64,000 bases of DNA. Source: Halobellus sp. Atlit-31R. Lineage in GTDB: Archaea > Halobacteriota > Halobacteria > Halobacteriales > Haloferacaceae. A program made the translations under genes and the position numbers. Where the stretch lies: contig QPLR01000001.1 in the NCBI GenBank assembly GCA_003665935.1, positions 558,001-622,000 on the forward strand. Reading direction: 5' to 3'. Below the pieces are notes generated by a model, which worked only from the letters and a program-made list of their open reading frames with translations, was not told where the DNA came from and searched no databases. This document shows, piece by piece, positions 18,761-26,043 of this stretch (positions are counted from its first letter, which is position 1; each line of letters opens with the position of its first letter).

Positions 18761-19699
18761 TCACACGCGCTCCGGCGGGGTCCCGTCGTCGGGGTCGGTG
18801 CCGAGGTCGTCGGCACGATCGGAGTCGTCGGCGCGGCCTGTTTCGTCGGCGTCGTCGACGGCTCCCGAGCAGAGCGTCGCGCCCGCCGCGTGCACCGAGC
18901 AGACCTCGGGATCGTAGCCCGCCGCCGAGAGGTCGCGACCGAACGCGAACACGGTGTCGCCGAGCATCGCCATCGCGGCGTCGCCGCCCGCGGCGCGAAC
19001 GGCGGCGACGGCGTCGGCAACGTGATCCGTCAGGAGGTCAGCCTCGCGAGCGAAGCGCCGCGACAGCGACACTAGCCGGGCGGGTGTCGGGCGCTCCCGG
19101 AGGTCCGACAGCGCGCGCTCGCCCGCGGCGGTCAGCGCCCGGGTGTCGCCAGAGAGGACCTCCTCGGTCGAGACGGAGCCGAAGGAGAGATACTCCACGC
19201 GCGGGCTGGCCGGGACGCCGTCGAGGCGGCCGTGGCCGGGTGCGCCGGGATCGAGCCGGATCGGCAGCCCGCCGCGGGCCTGCGCGACCACGTCCCCGAG
19301 CCCCGTCCCCGCCTCGACTTCGGCGCAGTGGGCGACGGTGACGAGTTCGTTCTCCGTTCGCGCGCGGTCGTACGCCGCGTTGACAGCGTAGGCGGTCCCG
19401 AGCGCCATCGCGCCGGAGACGCCGAAGCCGGCGCCGAGCGGGAGCGGCGTCTCGGCGGCCACGCTCGCGTCGGTCGCGTCGAGCGCGTCGAGAACCCCGC
19501 TGACGGCGTCGACGCTCGTCGCCTCGCCGTTGAGTGTGACGGCGGCGTCGCCCCCGCCGCGTTCGATGCGCACGTCGACGCCGTGTGAGAGCGTAACCCC
19601 CGCGCCGCGAGAGCCCGCCACCGACGGGTCCGCGTCCGGGTGCGCGCTGAAGAATCCCGTGACGTGCCCGGGAACGAATGCCGTCGCCTCGTCGGTCAT
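18761..19699 (-). CDS. pantoate kinase (GHMP family)
   Basis: A 312-residue archaeal kinase that phosphorylates pantoate, the first of the two steps replacing bacterial PanC/PanK. The GHMP ATP-binding loop LPLGAGFGVSGAMALG lies at residues 87-101, with VPGHVTGFF at the N-terminus and HAAGATLCSG near the end. ATG 19699 follows a TATA box at 19722-19730 by about 27 bp. The acidic C-terminal tail is halophile-typical. Pairs with the phosphopantothenate synthetase gene downstream. Confidence 0.94.
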   Translation of the reverse strand: MTDEATAFVPGHVTGFFSAHPDADPSVAGSRGAGVTLSHGVDVRIERGGGDAAVTLNGEATSVDAVSGVLDALDATDASVAAETPLPLGAGFGVSGAMALGTAYAVNAAYDRARTENELVTVAHCAEVEAGTGLGDVVAQARGGLPIRLDPGAPGHGRLDGVPASPRVEYLSFGSVSTEEVLSGDTRALTAAGERALSDLRERPTPARLVSLSRRFAREADLLTDHVADAVAAVRAAGGDAAMAMLGDTVFAFGRDLSAAGYDPEVCSVHAAGATLCSGAVDDADETGRADDSDRADDLGTDPDDGTPPERV

Positions 19700-19721
19700 C
19701 GTGCCTCGGTTGCGCACGCCC

Positions 19722-19730
19722 CGTTAAATC
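19722..19730 (-). promoter_or_regulatory. TATA box of pantoate kinase
   Basis: GATTTAACG on the minus strand, centred 27 bp before the ATG at 19699. Confidence 0.6.
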
Positions 19731-19874
19731 GAGCGCGGTTTCGGCGGGCGGTCGGCGCTGGCAGAGAGAACCGCCAGCGAGGCCGCGAGGCGGCCGTCGA
19801 TCGCGAGTGCGAACAGTGGGAGGGTGTTGCCGGCGGCTCCGAGCTACGGTGGGAGCCGCCCTACGGAGGGAGTA

Positions 19875-20002
19875 GCTCTACGGAGAGAGCCGCTGCCGGT
19901 CTCGCGGGAACAGCGAAAAAACTCACTTCGCTCGCTTTTCTGGCTCCCGCTCGACTGCGTGGCGGCTCTACGGAGAGAGCCGCTGCCGGTCTCGCGGGAA
20001 CA
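19875..20002. repeat. 38-bp direct repeat spanning the aspS stop codon
   Basis: Identical 38-bp copies occupy 19875-19912 and 19965-20002, exactly 90 bp apart. The inner copy is the last 12 codons of aspS including its stop. The outer copy lies past the gene. Related shorter elements (CTACGGTGGGAG, CTACGGAGGGAG) occur just beyond, at about 19842-19876. The pattern looks like a partial duplication or recombination scar at the aspS 3' end. Confidence 0.8.
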
Positions 20003-21272
20003 ACACGGCCTCGCGGATGTTGTCGAGCCCGAGCATCGTCATCACGAGCCGCTCGCCGCCGAGACCCCAGCCGGCGTGCGGCGGCATCCCGTACTTGAAC
20101 ATCTTCGTGTAGTACTCGAACTGGTCGGGGTCGAGCCCCTGCTGCTCGAAGCCGGCGACGAGGTGGTCGTAGCGGTGCTCACGCTGCCCGCCGGAGACGA
20201 GTTCCATCCGCGGGTGCATCATATCGAACCCCGTCGAGAGCTGCTCGTCGTCGTCGTGGTCCTTGATGTAGAACGGCTTGATCTCGCTGGGCCAGTCGGT
20301 GATGAAGTAGTGCTCGCCGACGTCCTCGCCGAGCGCGCGCTCGCCCTCGGTCGGGAGGTCGTCGCCCCAGACGAGCTGCTCGTCGAGTTCGCCCGTCGCG
20401 TTGATCCGCTCGATCGCCTCCTCGTAGGTGAGCCGCGGGAAGTCGCCGTCGGGAACCTCGAACTCCTCGTCGAGACCGAGCAGTTCGAGCTCGTGCTCGC
20501 AGTTCTCCGCGACGCCCTCGTAGGCGCTCTTGACGACGTGCTCGCAGGCGTCCATCGCCTCCGTGTGGTCGATGAAGGCCGACTCGAAGTCGATCGACGT
20601 CGCCTCGTTGAGGTGCCGCGGGGTGTTGTGCTCTTCGGCGCGGAAGATCGGACCGATCTCGAAGACGCGTTCGAGGCCGGAGCCGACCATCAGCTGCTTG
20701 AACAGCTGCGGCGACTGGTTCATGAACGCCTCTTCGCCGAAGTACGTGATCGGGAAGAGTTCCGTCCCGCCCTCGGTGCCGGTGGCGACGATCTTCGGCG
20801 TGTTGATCTCCGTCGAGCCGATCTCGCGGAAGGCCTCGCGGGCGGAGCGCAGGATCTCCGCGCGGATCTCGAAGATGGCTTTCACCTCGTCTTTGCGGAG
20901 GTCGAGCGTCCGGTTGTCGAGCCGCGTCGAGAGCTCCGCGTCGACCTTTCCGGAGGGGTCGAGCGGCAGTTCGGTGTCGGACTCCGCGAGCACCTCGATC
21001 GATTCGGGAATGATCTCGACGTCGGTCGGCGCGCGCGGCTCCTCTTTGACCGAGCCGGTGACGGTGACGACGCTCTCGCGGGAGACGTCGAGGCCCGTCT
21101 CGACGAGTTCCTCGTCCATCGAGTCCTCCTCGAGTTTGATCTGGATCTTCCCCGACTTGTCCCGGAGGATCAGGAAGGCGATCCCACCGAGGTCACGGAC
21201 CTCGTGGACCCAGCCGGCGACGGTGACGTCGTCGCCGGGCTCGGCGTCGGCCGTGAAGGTTCTGCCTTGCAT
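19968..21272 (-). CDS. aspS: aspartyl-tRNA synthetase
   Basis: A 434-residue class II synthetase of the archaeal type. An N-terminal OB-fold anticodon domain ([25 protein letters not shown]…) is followed by the catalytic core with motif 2 ([14 protein letters not shown]), the flipping-loop and substrate segment [21 protein letters not shown], and motif 3 ([11 protein letters not shown]). ATG 21272 is 28 bp from a TATA box; the longer frame is not credible. It probably charges tRNA-Asp, possibly also tRNA-Asn, which cannot be read from sequence alone. Its 3' end is duplicated downstream. Confidence 0.97.
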   Translation of the reverse strand: MQGRTFTADAEPGDDVTVAGWVHEVRDLGGIAFLILRDKSGKIQIKLEEDSMDEELVETGLDVSRESVVTVTGSVKEEPRAPTDVEIIPESIEVLAESDTELPLDPSGKVDAELSTRLDNRTLDLRKDEVKAIFEIRAEILRSAREAFREIGSTEINTPKIVATGTEGGTELFPITYFGEEAFMNQSPQLFKQLMVGSGLERVFEIGPIFRAEEHNTPRHLNEATSIDFESAFIDHTEAMDACEHVVKSAYEGVAENCEHELELLGLDEEFEVPDGDFPRLTYEEAIERINATGELDEQLVWGDDLPTEGERALGEDVGEHYFITDWPSEIKPFYIKDHDDDEQLSTGFDMMHPRMELVSGGQREHRYDHLVAGFEQQGLDPDQFEYYTKMFKYGMPPHAGWGLGGERLVMTMLGLDNIREAVLFPRDRQRLSP

Positions 21273-21283
21273 ACCACGTGGTA
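21272..21283. promoter_or_regulatory. 12-bp palindrome at the aspS start
   Basis: TACCACGTGGTA is a perfect palindrome touching the aspS start codon and lying between it and the TATA box. Its position suits an operator for a dimeric repressor. Confidence 0.45.
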
Positions 21284-21287
21284 CCGA

Positions 21288-21311
21288 CCGCCCGGTCTTA
21301 AAAACGGGCGG
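21288..21311 (-). promoter_or_regulatory. TATA box of aspS within an inverted repeat
   Basis: TTTTTAAG (minus strand, about 21297-21304) lies 28 bp before ATG 21272. It is flanked by perfect 7-bp arms CCGCCCG (21288-21294) and CGGGCGG (21305-21311). The arms would give the TATA element a possible regulatory hairpin or operator. Confidence 0.5.
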
Positions 21312-21325
21312 TTCGGACCCAGAGT

Positions 21326-21607
21326 GTGTCGTCTCCCCACAGAACAGCGAGTGGCGCTGTCGCAAAAGGCAGATTCGCGACGCCGTGCCAGTCAACGGCT
21401 CTGCTGTCGCCCTCTAGACGAGCGTTCGTCGCGTCGCTCGCCGGCGCTGCACGCGGGGTCGTCGACGACCTGCTCGCTGTGCGGGTCGATCAGTCCACCT
21501 CCGCCGAGGCGGAGATCGCGGGTCTCGACGAGCCGACCCGGGCATCGCTGGCCGAACTGGCCACTCATCTCACGCGCGCCGCTGCGTTCGAGGTCACTGT
21601 GGACTGA
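21326..21607 (+). pseudogene. small ORF or gene remnant between aspS and GGGP synthase
   Basis: The 402-bp stretch 21273-21674 has no recognised gene. A plus-strand frame from GTG 21326 encodes 93 residues; only the part after about 21420 has the GC-rich third positions and acidic helical composition of local coding DNA (…LDEPTRASLAELATHLTRA…). The first 30 residues look non-coding. It may be the 3' end of a broken gene or a short protein. I recognise no family. Confidence 0.3.
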
Positions 21608-21674
21608 CAAAGAGAAGCGAAAGCGGGCCGGTTCGCAGGACGGGTGGACAGCAGGCTGACGGAGTCGGAGGGCG

Positions 21675-22397
21675 TTACTCGACGACGGCTTCCGCCTGTG
21701 CGTCTTTGACGCCCTCGACGGTTTCGCGGACCGCGTCGACGCCCTCGTCGTGCAGGAGGTCGCCGACGACGATGGTATCGGCGTTCTGCCCCATCTCGTA
21801 GGCGGTCTCGTAATCGTGGATCCCGCCGCCGTAGAACAGCGTAGACTCTTCGAGCGCGTCGCGGGCGGCGGCGACCTTCGCGGGATCGCCGAACGTCCCC
21901 GAGTACTCGACGTAGATGATCTCTTGGCCGAACATCTTCTCGGCGACGGCCGCGAACGAGGCGACGTCCTCGGCGCTCTGGTCGGTGTCGGCGTCGGTCA
22001 GTTCGGCGACGGACGCGTCGGGGTTCAACACGACGTAGGCCTCCGTGGTCGTCCGCTCCCAGTCGAGCGGGCCGTCGATGCGGACCCACTCTTTGTGCGC
22101 GCCGGTCACCCAGAAGGAGGAGTCGGCGTTGAACACCGTCGGCACGAGGTAGCCGTCCAGCGCGTCGGATTCGATGACGACGCCGGGGTTCGACGGCTCC
22201 TGGTACAGCGGCACGTCGTAGCGCGAGCACGCGTCGACGACGCGCTGCATCTTCTCGGTCGTGATGTCGAGGGTCCCGCCGATCTCGATCGCGTCGGTGC
22301 CCGTCTCACAGACGTCTTCGAACGTCTCGCCGTCGACGAGATCTTTGTCCGGGTCCACTTTCAGCACGTGGTCCCACTCCGTCCAAGGCCCGGTCAT
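21675..22397 (-). CDS. phosphoglycerol geranylgeranyltransferase (GGGP synthase)
   Basis: A 240-residue TIM-barrel enzyme of the PcrB/GGGPS family that makes the first ether bond of archaeal membrane lipids from glycerol-1-phosphate and geranylgeranyl diphosphate. Diagnostic segments are [10 protein letters not shown] near the N-terminus, [20 protein letters not shown] and the phosphate-binding [12 protein letters not shown]. Its own TATA box lies at 22421-22430, about 29 bp before the ATG. Apparently monocistronic. Confidence 0.93.
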   Translation of the reverse strand: MTGPWTEWDHVLKVDPDKDLVDGETFEDVCETGTDAIEIGGTLDITTEKMQRVVDACSRYDVPLYQEPSNPGVVIESDALDGYLVPTVFNADSSFWVTGAHKEWVRIDGPLDWERTTTEAYVVLNPDASVAELTDADTDQSAEDVASFAAVAEKMFGQEIIYVEYSGTFGDPAKVAAARDALEESTLFYGGGIHDYETAYEMGQNADTIVVGDLLHDEGVDAVRETVEGVKDAQAEAVVE

Positions 22398-22420
22398 TGC
22401 AGATACGTCTCCCGGGCAGC

Positions 22421-22430
22421 GTTAAAAATG
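22421..22430 (-). promoter_or_regulatory. TATA box of GGGP synthase gene
   Basis: CATTTTTAAC on the minus strand, about 29 bp before the ATG at 22397. Confidence 0.6.
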
Positions 22431-22460
22431 GCGCGGAAGCGTCGGCCGTCGACGGGCGCG

Positions 22461-23240
22461 CTAGGCCTCTTCACCGTCGTCTTCCGTGTCGTCGGCGTGG
22501 TCGTCGGTGTCGTGTTCCGCGTCGGTGTCGTGTTCCGCGTCGGTGTCGTGTTCTGCGTCGGCGTCTTCGTCGCTTCCGTCCGCCGGTTCGGCAGCGTGAG
22601 CGCCCGTTGTCGTCTCGCCCCCGTCTTCGTCCCCGTCGACAGTGATCGTGACCGGTCCGACGCTGGTCGCCTCCTCGCTCTCGGAGCCGCCGCCGAGACG
22701 GTGGTCGAGGTTGAACACCGTGTTCAGTTCCGACTGGACCTGCGCGGCGACGCCCCGGACCAGCTCGCTCGGAGCGATCGCGACGTACTCGTAGGGGTTG
22801 TTGCCCGCGCCGGCGCTCTCGCGCTTGCGGCGCTCGACGGTCCCCTCCTCGTGCAGTTCCGCGAGCGCCTCGCGGACGGTGCTCGGATAGAGGCCGGTCC
22901 CGTCGGCGACCTCCTCGCTCGTCGCGTGGGGATTCTGCCGCAGGTAGACGTAGATCCGGGCGCGCGTCTCGGTGTCGAGCAGCCACGCCAACAGGTCGAC
23001 GATGCCTTCGTCGAACTCCGAGACGGCGCGGTCGGCCTCCGCTTCGAGTCGTGCGCGGGGGCTGTCGTCGCCGGCCGCCTCGCCGTCGGCTGCCTCGCCT
23101 GCGTCCGCGCCGTGGTACGTGTCGTCTCCGACCTCGATGTCGACGCCCGCGTCGTCGTTCTCGTCCGGCGCGTCGGCATCGGCGCGCTGTCGATCCGTTT
23201 CCTCGCTGTCTGTCTCGTCGGTTGGCTCGTCGGGGGACAT
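22461..23240 (-). CDS. winged-helix transcription regulator with acidic tails
   Basis: A 259-residue protein. Both ends are extremely acidic and probably disordered. The centre (about residues 75-150) is a winged helix: LLDTETRARIYVYLRQNPHATSEEVADGTGLYPSTVREALAELHEEGTVERRKR. This resembles haloarchaeal ArsR/TrmB-like regulators. The C-terminal tail contains three copies of Ala-Glu-His-Asp-Thr-Asp encoded by an 18-bp tandem repeat. It is divergent to nothing and follows gshA on the same strand with a 52-bp gap. Target genes are unknown. Confidence 0.8.
   Translation of the reverse strand: MSPDEPTDETDSEETDRQRADADAPDENDDAGVDIEVGDDTYHGADAGEAADGEAAGDDSPRARLEAEADRAVSEFDEGIVDLLAWLLDTETRARIYVYLRQNPHATSEEVADGTGLYPSTVREALAELHEEGTVERRKRESAGAGNNPYEYVAIAPSELVRGVAAQVQSELNTVFNLDHRLGGGSESEEATSVGPVTITVDGDEDGGETTTGAHAAEPADGSDEDADAEHDTDAEHDTDAEHDTDDHADDTEDDGEEA
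22503..22556. repeat. 18-bp tandem repeat, three copies, coding
   Basis: Units at 22503-22520, 22521-22538 and 22539-22556; the third differs by one base. In frame, it encodes an acidic hexapeptide repeat of the winged-helix regulator. Confidence 0.85.
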
Positions 23241-23292
23241 ACTGTTCTACCCGAAAGGTCAAAACTCGCGAGACAAAAGCCTTTCTCGGTCG

Positions 23293-24369
23293 TCAGTCGA
23301 GACAGAGCGCTTCACAGAGCGCATCGAGTCCCTCGTCGTCGCGGAGGCGTCGCTGCCGCGCCGCGCCGCTCTCGCCCTCGAAGATGCGACTGAGGCTGTC
23401 GAGGCCGAGCCGGTCGGACTCCGCAGCGACGAACTCCTCGACCGTGACCGTGTCCTCGACGTCGCGGGTGACGAACGCGGCGTCGTAGCCGTAGCGCATC
23501 GCGTGCCACTTGTTGGCGTCGAGAATCTCCCGGCGGATCTCCGTCCCCGACTCGCCGTCCTCGTAGCGGGCGGCGAGATCCTCGACGAGCGCGTGGACGT
23601 ACTCGACGAACGCGACCGTCGCTGCGGGGTCGGTCTGGGCGTCGGGCGTTCGGACCTCGACGGTCCCGTGACCGGTGTGCGGACGGACGTCGTACCAGAG
23701 TTCGCCGCGGTCCTCGATCGATCCCAGTTCGACCATCCGGCGCTCGAAGCGTCGGTACGCCTCGAAGTCCTCGAAGTAGGTCGGCATCCCGGTGTTGGGG
23801 AGCCCCTCGAAGATCTTCGCGCGGGCCGACGCTAATCCGGTGTCGAAGCCGTTCCAGAACGGCGAATTGACCGACAGCGCCAACAGCGGCGGGAGATACC
23901 ACCGGAGCTCGTTCGCGATCCACGTCGCCTTGTCGGCGTCGTCGACGCCGACGTGCACGTGGAGGCCGGCGGTCGTGTTGCGGTGCTGTGGGTACTGGAT
24001 CCGGTCCAGTTGGGACTTGTAGCGGGGCTTCGTGGCGTGGTCGAGTTCGCGCCACTTCGCCGCCGGGTGGAGACCGGCAGACGCGATCCGGTAGCCGTAG
24101 TCGGCGGCGTGATCGACGAGCGCGTCGCGGACCTCGCGGACCACGTTGCCGGCGCGATCGACGGACTCGATCAGCGGCGTCTGCGTCTCGATGGTGAACT
24201 GGAACAGCTCGTGGTCGAGGCGGTCCGCGAGGACCCCGTCCGGCGGGTGGTCGTAGACGAGGTCCGAGATGCCCGACGCCGGGCGGCCGCGCTCGTCGAC
24301 TATGTAGAACTCTTCTTCGACGCCGAGCGTGCCCATTCGGTCGAAGGCGTCCGCCGACCCTAGCTCCAT
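23293..24369 (-). CDS. gshA: glutamate--cysteine ligase (gamma-glutamylcysteine synthetase)
   Basis: A 358-residue ligase that makes gamma-glutamylcysteine, the main low-molecular-weight thiol of haloarchaea. Family features are [11 protein letters not shown] (16-26), [14 protein letters not shown] and the C-terminal [15 protein letters not shown] 24369 (MELGSADAF) is preferred to a GTG two codons upstream because the TATA box at 24393-24401 is centred 28 bp before it. It supplies the thiol probably used by the GST-like enzyme at 11.2 kb. Confidence 0.93.
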   Translation of the reverse strand: MELGSADAFDRMGTLGVEEEFYIVDERGRPASGISDLVYDHPPDGVLADRLDHELFQFTIETQTPLIESVDRAGNVVREVRDALVDHAADYGYRIASAGLHPAAKWRELDHATKPRYKSQLDRIQYPQHRNTTAGLHVHVGVDDADKATWIANELRWYLPPLLALSVNSPFWNGFDTGLASARAKIFEGLPNTGMPTYFEDFEAYRRFERRMVELGSIEDRGELWYDVRPHTGHGTVEVRTPDAQTDPAATVAFVEYVHALVEDLAARYEDGESGTEIRREILDANKWHAMRYGYDAAFVTRDVEDTVTVEEFVAAESDRLGLDSLSRIFEGESGAARQRRLRDDEGLDALCEALCLD

Positions 24370-24392
24370 CGGCACGTGGTTTGCGACGGCCG

Positions 24393-24401
24393 ATTAAATA
24401 T
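24393..24401 (-). promoter_or_regulatory. TATA box of gshA
   Basis: ATATTTAAT on the minus strand, centred 28 bp before ATG 24369. Confidence 0.7.
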
Positions 24402-24487
24402 GTCGCGGGCTCCGACGACCGGACCGCCCACCCGCCGAACGGCCGCGAGCCGGCGGGGAGACCCCGGCACCGACGCGACCGGCCGAC

Positions 24488-25141
24488 TCACTCCGCGCCC
24501 TCCGTTCGCGGCTCGGCGACGACTGCCAAGTGGTCCTCGTGGTACCGATCGAGCCGCCGGGTGTCGAGGATCTCGTACCCCGACCGGAGCTCCGTCAGCA
24601 CGTCGTCGAAGACCTCCTCGGGGTCGCTGAGGACGTCTTCGCTCCGCGCTTTGATCGCCGCGAGGAGTCGGCCGTCCGGCGCGAGGAACTGCCGGTTTCG
24701 GAGCGCGACGGTCGCCTGCCCGCGCGTCGCGACGTCCTGGATCAGACAGTCCAGCCCGGACTCGACGACGTGTGCGTACGTCGCCGGCTCGCGGGCGTCC
24801 TTCAGGAGCGGGAAGAGGTTCGGCCGCGACTCCGCGACGCGGACGAGATCGCGCGTCGGTCGCGGCGCGAACTCGACGGCGTACGTCGGTCCGGCGAAGT
24901 CGGCGACGTGCGAGACGGTCGTTCCCGATGCCGCACCGAGATAGAGCACGCCCGCGCCGCCGTCGACGCCGACGTCCATCCCCAGTTCCAGCATCGCACC
25001 GAGCTTCGATCGTCCGGCGTCCCAGGCACGCCAGCCCGCCTCGTCCTGCGGCTCGCCGTAGACCGGCTCGCCGCGGGTCGCGAGTCGCTCGCGACCGTCG
25101 AACCGGCGGCGCTCGACCCCGTCCGGCAGCGGTGGGCTCAT
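24488..25141 (-). CDS. flpA: fibrillarin-like rRNA/tRNA 2'-O-methyltransferase
   Basis: A 217-residue methyltransferase, the catalytic subunit of C/D-box RNPs. The SAM-binding motif VLYLGAASG is at 65-73, followed by VSHVADFAGPTYAVEFAPR and the later DCLIQDVA and AIKARS segments of the fibrillarin family. ATG 25141 overlaps the nop5 stop (ATGA), so both RNP proteins come from one message. Somewhat shorter than typical archaeal fibrillarins but complete. Confidence 0.95.
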   Translation of the reverse strand: MSPPLPDGVERRRFDGRERLATRGEPVYGEPQDEAGWRAWDAGRSKLGAMLELGMDVGVDGGAGVLYLGAASGTTVSHVADFAGPTYAVEFAPRPTRDLVRVAESRPNLFPLLKDAREPATYAHVVESGLDCLIQDVATRGQATVALRNRQFLAPDGRLLAAIKARSEDVLSDPEEVFDDVLTELRSGYEILDTRRLDRYHEDHLAVVAEPRTEGAE

Positions 25142-25986
25142 CGGTTCACCTCCCGTTCGCGGATCGTCGCCATCCGATCGGCGAGGTCGTCGTGCACCGA
25201 CTGCTTGTACTCGCCGGCGTAGTGGTCGATCCGGGCCGCGATCGCGAGCTTTCCGGCGAACGCTCTCGCGGCCGACCCGCGGTTCTCTGGGTGCGTCCCG
25301 CGGACGTACTCGTGGGTGAATATGACGCCGTGTTTCGGGGAGCTGCCGCGACCGCGCAGGTGGGCGAAGAGCGCGTCCTCCGCGCCCAGCACCTGCACCG
25401 TGCCAGCGGGCTTCTTCGCCAGCGGCTCCAGCCCGCCGGCGAGCGAAATCAACCGCGCGGCGAGGACCGGACCGGCCATCGCCGCGAGATTCGGCACGAC
25501 CTCGGGCGCGTGTGACTCGACGAACGAACGGAGTTCGGCGCGCTCTTCGTCGAGGTCGAGGACGCGCTGGCCCAGCGAGACGACGCGCTCCTCGGCGGGC
25601 GTCGATGGCTCCCACGCGACGACCTCGCGGGCCCCGTCGGTCCCGGCCGGGACGTCGCGGTCGAACGCGCCCGCCCACTCGACGAGTCGCTCCGCCAGCT
25701 CGTTCGCGGTCCGCTCGGCGTCGTCCATCGCTCGAACGGCGTGTTTGAGCTGCTGGTCGTCGGATCGCTCCCGCTCCGCGACGGCCTCGCGGGTCGCCGC
25801 GAGCGTGGCCGCGTGGAGCGTCTCGTAGTAGTCGGCGCCGTCGTCCGCGAACCCCGACCGAACCGCCTCGGCGGGCCAGTCCTGCGGTGACTCGGCGGTG
25901 TTCCCGTAGATCGCCGCGGCGGCCGCAGCCGGGTCTCCCGGATCGACGCCGACGAACCATCCCGCGTCGGGACGTTGATCGCTCAT
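25138..25986 (-). CDS. nop5: Nop5/Nop56-family C/D-box RNP core protein
   Basis: A 282-residue scaffold that bridges fibrillarin and guide RNA. The NOP domain is evident in VPNLAAMAGPVLAARLISLAGGLEPLAKKPAGTVQVLGAEDALFAHL (about 165-210) and the following KHGVIFTHEYVR…AFAGKLAIAARIDHY. The N-terminal fibrillarin-binding domain is acidic and short. A TATA box at 26009-26017 lies 27 bp before the ATG. First gene of the nop5-flpA operon. Confidence 0.95.
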   Translation of the reverse strand: MSDQRPDAGWFVGVDPGDPAAAAAAIYGNTAESPQDWPAEAVRSGFADDGADYYETLHAATLAATREAVAERERSDDQQLKHAVRAMDDAERTANELAERLVEWAGAFDRDVPAGTDGAREVVAWEPSTPAEERVVSLGQRVLDLDEERAELRSFVESHAPEVVPNLAAMAGPVLAARLISLAGGLEPLAKKPAGTVQVLGAEDALFAHLRGRGSSPKHGVIFTHEYVRGTHPENRGSAARAFAGKLAIAARIDHYAGEYKQSVHDDLADRMATIREREVNR

Positions 25987-26008
25987 ACCCGTACCAGCAG
26001 ACGGACCC

Positions 26009-26017
26009 GTATATGTA
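26009..26017 (-). promoter_or_regulatory. TATA box of nop5-flpA
   Basis: TACATATAC on the minus strand, centred 27 bp before ATG 25986. Confidence 0.65.
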
Positions 26018-26043
26018 TTCTCGAACGCGCGCCGGGAGTCCCC

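Noticed and set aside
21392..21610. A 72-codon minus-strand ORF between aspS and GGGP synthase
   Set aside because: The opposite strand has the more coding-like third positions; no motif.
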